Shown here: in pieces, positions 6,003 through 7,603 of the stretch | Position numbering within the stretch: position 1 is the stretch's first letter | How the letters are laid out: every line of letters begins with the position of its first letter | Origin: Deltaproteobacteria bacterium | GTDB taxonomy: Bacteria; Desulfobacterota; Desulfuromonadia; Desulfuromonadales; Geothermobacteraceae | Length of the DNA: 7,603 nt | Assembly (NCBI GenBank): GCA_003695205.1 | Contig: RFIO01000025.1 | Location: forward strand, 1-7,603 | Direction: 5' to 3' | Notes under the pieces: model-generated | What the model was told of the DNA's origin: nothing | The model's database searches: none | What the model saw: only the letters and a program-made list of their open reading frames with translations | Made by a program: the position numbers and the translations under genes

Positions 6003-6258
6003 GTCTGTCCCCCTCGTCGCGGTCCTGCAATTTCGCCTTTTCCGAATATTTGATTATGAGATTAGCATTAACCATGCCTAACGAGGCCGATTGTTTGGTT
6101 CCTGTTCAGCTGCCTGAAATGACATGGAAAAACCAGGAAGGCAGCGCCCGGTTTCCCGGGAACATCCCTCCGATTGGGGCACATCCCCCTGTCTTGCCCG
6201 CCAAATAACCGTGCTTTGCACTTGCCCGGTTTTCTCATGAATTGCCGTGGCAACCCGT
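6003..6258. other. Intergenic region between the cytochrome and the hpt operon
   Basis: This 256-base gap has no credible coding frame. The AT-rich part near 6040-6075 (GAATATTTGATTATGAGATTAGC) is the likely promoter zone of the minus-strand hpt operon, but I cannot pick a convincing -35/-10 pair. Two tandem dyads sit at 6158-6168 and 6177-6187. Near the cytochrome stop, GTGC-TTT-GCAC (6211-6221) lies between ACC (6208-6210) and GGT (6228-6230), a weak terminator-like hairpin for the cytochrome mRNA followed on the minus strand by TATTT. CTTGCCCG is repeated at 6193-6200 and 6221-6228. Confidence 0.5.
6158..6187. repeat. Tandem GGG(A/C)ACATCCC elements, 19 bp apart
   Basis: GGGAACATCCC (6158-6168) and GGGCACATCCC (6177-6187) match at 10 of 11 positions, start 19 bases apart, and each is a small dyad (GGG...CCC). 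The second is extended to GGGG...CCCC. The arrangement resembles a pair of binding sites but may be chance in GC-rich DNA. Confidence 0.35.
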
Positions 6259-7041
6259 TCAGATCGGCAGGTCGTGCGGGTCAACATGGCAGTCGAGGCA
6301 GTTCGGGAACTTGTCGGCCAGGCCCTTCCAGTGCGGCTGCTCATGGCACTGGCTGCAGGCAGGCACGGTCCGATGGTCTCCCTGGTGACAGCTGCCGCAG
6401 GTCAGCCCGGCGTGTCTGCTTTTCCCGGCGCTCAGGGTCTGGACAATTTCATCATGGCAGGCGGAACAGGCGACCGACGGCATATCGGCCCGCACCAGGA
6501 CCGGTGCCGGTTGGTGGGCCTGGTGGCAGGTCTTGCAGTTGGCATTGGTCATGGACGGTTCGTGCGCCTGGTGGCAGAGCAGACATTCGGGGACGGCCCC
6601 GTGCTTTTCCTGGTGACAGCTGCTGCACGACAGAACCGAGTGGCGTGTCGAAACCTCCTTGAGCTGCCGTCCGGGCTCCTCGTGACAGGTCAGGCAGGGG
6701 GCGGTGACCTGGCTGCCGATCTTGATCTCGAGAGGTCTGTGCGGATTGCTGTGGCAACTGAAACAGTCTTCCAGGGTGAAATGGGCCTCCCCGCTGTGGC
6801 ATTGAGAGCAGGTCGGGATGATTTCCGCCTGGCGCGGCGGATGCCCTTCATGACAGTCAAGACACCCGACTGCCGACTGGTGCCGGCCGCCCGCCTCGCC
6901 GATGTCGCGCGGTGCCTGATCATGGCACAGGACGCACAGGCCCTGGTTCAGTTCAGCGGCGCCAGCTGTGCTCCGGATTGTGGGCAGGCCCGTGAAGGCA
7001 AGGGCCAGCGCGACGATACATGTAATCCTCCTGATGTTCAT
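6259..7041 (-). CDS. Periplasmic dodecaheme c-type cytochrome
   Basis: A 260-residue multiheme cytochrome c for electron transfer outside the cytoplasm. A signal peptide (MNIRR, hydrophobic ITCIVALALAFTGLP, then STAGA|AE) suggests cleavage near residue 28 or 29, leaving about 231 residues for 12 hemes. CXXCH motifs begin at 36, 60, 78, 93, 116, 139, 153, 169, 192, 215, 229 and 248. Many additional His residues could give bis-His ligation. The motifs form three tetraheme modules starting at 36, 116 and 192; in each an Arg-His pair lies exactly 17 residues after the first Cys. It looks like a cytochrome c3-like, doubled-CXXCH family protein, and I give no gene symbol. There is no membrane anchor, lipobox or partner reductase gene here, so the redox partners are unknown. 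The ATG at 7041 has AAAGGA (7049-7054) 7 bases upstream. The gene is apparently monocistronic with a long upstream region. Confidence 0.95.
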   Translation of the reverse strand: MNIRRITCIVALALAFTGLPTIRSTAGAAELNQGLCVLCHDQAPRDIGEAGGRHQSAVGCLDCHEGHPPRQAEIIPTCSQCHSGEAHFTLEDCFSCHSNPHRPLEIKIGSQVTAPCLTCHEEPGRQLKEVSTRHSVLSCSSCHQEKHGAVPECLLCHQAHEPSMTNANCKTCHQAHQPAPVLVRADMPSVACSACHDEIVQTLSAGKSRHAGLTCGSCHQGDHRTVPACSQCHEQPHWKGLADKFPNCLDCHVDPHDLPI

Positions 7042-7079
7042 GATTCAGTCCTTTCTGCGATGGAAATCAAGCCGGGTCG

Positions 7080-7099
7080 CGGCGCCAGCCGAGGCGCCG
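7080..7099 (-). promoter_or_regulatory. 7-bp GC hairpin in the cytochrome leader
   Basis: CGGCGCC (7080-7086) and GGCGCCG (7093-7099) form a perfect stem with a 6-base loop, about 40 bases upstream of the cytochrome start codon. No T-run follows, so it is not a standard terminator. It may stabilise the leader or belong to a larger fold with 7146-7194. Confidence 0.4.
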
Positions 7100-7145
7100 A
7101 TCGGTTTGGAACGCGCCTTGCCTGTTGCAGAGGCTGTACCCGTTT

Positions 7146-7194
7146 CGACGGCAACCCTGGAACGGGTCGCCGAAGAGAGGGGAAGTCACCGTCG
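7146..7194 (-). promoter_or_regulatory. Nested inverted repeats, possible structured leader RNA
   Basis: On the minus-strand RNA, GGCGACCC and GGGUUGCC (7150-7157 and 7164-7171) pair over 8 positions including one G-U, with a 6-base loop. On the plus strand the same position would be an A-C mismatch, so the structure favours the cytochrome-sense RNA. An outer CGACGG/CCGTCG pair (7146-7151 and 7189-7194) encloses it, sharing two bases with the inner stem. I could not match it to a known riboswitch core. Confidence 0.35.
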
Positions 7195-7265
7195 CGAGAG
7201 GATAAAATAAGCAAACTCCAATCTTGCGAGAGGCCGGGTCAACTGCTTCGCCGGGGAGTACGAGG

Positions 7266-7329
7266 GTGGGGGATAACAGCAGGCTGGTGAAATTCCCCCA
7301 CAAAAGATGTGGAAAATCCACCAGTTTTT
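7266..7329. promoter_or_regulatory. Overlapping alternative hairpins with a T-run
   Basis: GTGGGGGA (7266-7273) can pair with TCCCCCAC (7294-7301). The same CCAC can instead pair as CCACA (7298-7302) with TGTGG (7308-7312), inside an outer CTGGTG (7284-7289)/CACCAG (7319-7324) stem followed by TTTTT (7325-7329). Read on the plus strand, this is a terminator-like hairpin overlapped by a competing one, but no plus-strand gene precedes it, so its meaning is unclear. Confidence 0.35.
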
Positions 7330-7439
7330 CCTGCCTTCTGGTTTTGTTGCGCACATGGATGGTCGACCGGGGCGGTTGCCCCCAAAAAAAATGCGGCGAA
7401 CATTTAATGAATAGAATGTAACGATATGGAAATATTGGG

Positions 7440-7469
7440 CTATAAGAATTGCTTATGGATCTATAAGAA
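7440..7469. promoter_or_regulatory. Phased CTATAAGAA repeats in the AT-rich box
   Basis: CTATAAGAA occurs at 7440-7448 and 7461-7469, exactly 21 bases apart, or two helical turns. An inverted half-site CTTAT (7452-7456) falls between them, so ATAAG / CTTAT / ATAAG half-sites begin at 7442, 7452 and 7463. The pattern is compatible with a regulator binding one face of DNA, in the upstream region of the cytochrome and possibly of a plus-strand gene beyond 7603. Confidence 0.4.
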
Positions 7470-7591
7470 ATTATCGTGTGTAAATTAAAAAATAATAAGG
7501 TAAAGATTGGGGGTAGAGCGGGGGAAATCCCCCTCCGATGTGCCGGTGCGCGGCCGGCCTGTCCCCGGTCCACAGTCACCGATCGCCACTC

Positions 7592-7603
7592 AGGGGGAGG
7601 ACA
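7592..7603 (+). promoter_or_regulatory. Shine-Dalgarno-like run at the right edge
   Basis: AGGGGGAGGACA ends the window. Its spacing would suit a start codon within a few bases past 7603, so a plus-strand gene divergent from the cytochrome may begin there. The start codon is not visible. Confidence 0.35.

Larger units (their letters stand above)
7042..7603. other. 562-base non-coding region upstream of the cytochrome
   Basis: I find no convincing gene here. The longest frame (minus, 7579-7067) lacks a ribosome site and family features. The part nearest the cytochrome (7080-7330) is full of inverted repeats that could fold as a leader RNA. An AT-rich box (about 7400-7500) stands out from GC-rich flanks and holds spaced ATAAG half-sites, so it is a likely regulatory or promoter zone. 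Other local hairpins are GGGGC-GGTT-GCCCC (7369-7382, followed by A8) and GGGGG-AAAT-CCCCC (7520-7533). The right edge carries an SD-like run. Confidence 0.6.

Noticed and set aside
6060..6090. Integron attC-like GCCTAAC
   Set aside because: No partner core site or imperfect inverted repeat of the right length is present, and no integrase or cassette structure.
7146..7194. GEMM (cyclic-dinucleotide) riboswitch
   Set aside because: GGGTTGCCG and a GGCAACC-like string are present, but the conserved GACGCAAAGC core and tetraloop arrangement are not found on either strand. A covariance-model search would settle it.
6247..7290. 347-codon plus-strand open frame opposite the cytochrome
   Set aside because: It is a shadow of the 12-CXXCH gene; there is no SD and its composition mirrors the complement of heme-motif codons.
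7067..7579. 170-codon minus-strand frame upstream of the cytochrome
   Set aside because: It crosses the AT-rich box and inverted repeats, has no ribosome site or recognisable domain, and its composition changes abruptly along its length.
1..7603. Defence island, CRISPR array, phage or transposon
   Set aside because: No repeats-spacers, transposase, integrase, toxin-antitoxin or nuclease genes could be recognised; the genes are ordinary metabolic and electron-transfer genes.

Overview
The window looks like chromosomal DNA from a GC-rich anaerobic deltaproteobacterium of the Desulfuromonadales type (Geobacter, Desulfuromonas or Pelobacter relatives). That is an inference from the gene set: an AckA/Pta acetate pair, a small 2[4Fe-4S] ferredoxin, a TonB-like protein, an MJ0042 zinc-ribbon/DUF3426 membrane protein and a 12-heme c-type cytochrome. 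No marker gene fixes the genus.

Layout. (1) 1-654, minus: the N-terminal two thirds of phosphate acetyltransferase (pta), cut by the window edge. (2) 768-1691, plus: a TonB-family protein, divergent from pta. (3) 1747-3012, minus: acetate kinase (ackA), convergent with the TonB gene across a shared hairpin terminator at 1711-1745. (4) 3283-3453, plus: a 56-residue ferredoxin with a good sigma70-like promoter and its own terminator. (5) 3524-6002, minus: a probable three-gene operon, read as a 115-residue cysteine-containing unknown, then hpt, then a zinc-ribbon/DUF3426 protein. It ends on the same bidirectional terminator as the ferredoxin. (6) 6259-7041, minus: a periplasmic dodecaheme cytochrome. 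(7) 7042-7603: 562 bases without a convincing gene. This stretch is rich in inverted repeats, has an AT-rich box near 7400-7500, and ends with a Shine-Dalgarno-like purine run that probably belongs to a plus-strand gene beyond the edge.

How the genes fit together. AckA and Pta interconvert acetate and acetyl-CoA via acetyl phosphate. Ferredoxin is a low-potential electron carrier that could serve acetyl-CoA/pyruvate metabolism, and the multiheme cytochrome suggests respiratory electron transfer through the periplasm. Hpt salvages purines; its link to the zinc-ribbon protein and the small Cys protein is positional only.

I see no CRISPR array, transposase, phage gene, tRNA/rRNA or recognisable defence system. 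The observations most worth checking are the threefold tetraheme repeat inside the cytochrome, the structured long region upstream of it, an 11-bp-arm hairpin that would bury the only SD-like sequence of hpt, a duplicated SD-proximal sequence around a GC palindrome in the ackA leader, and the unknown 115-residue Cys protein.
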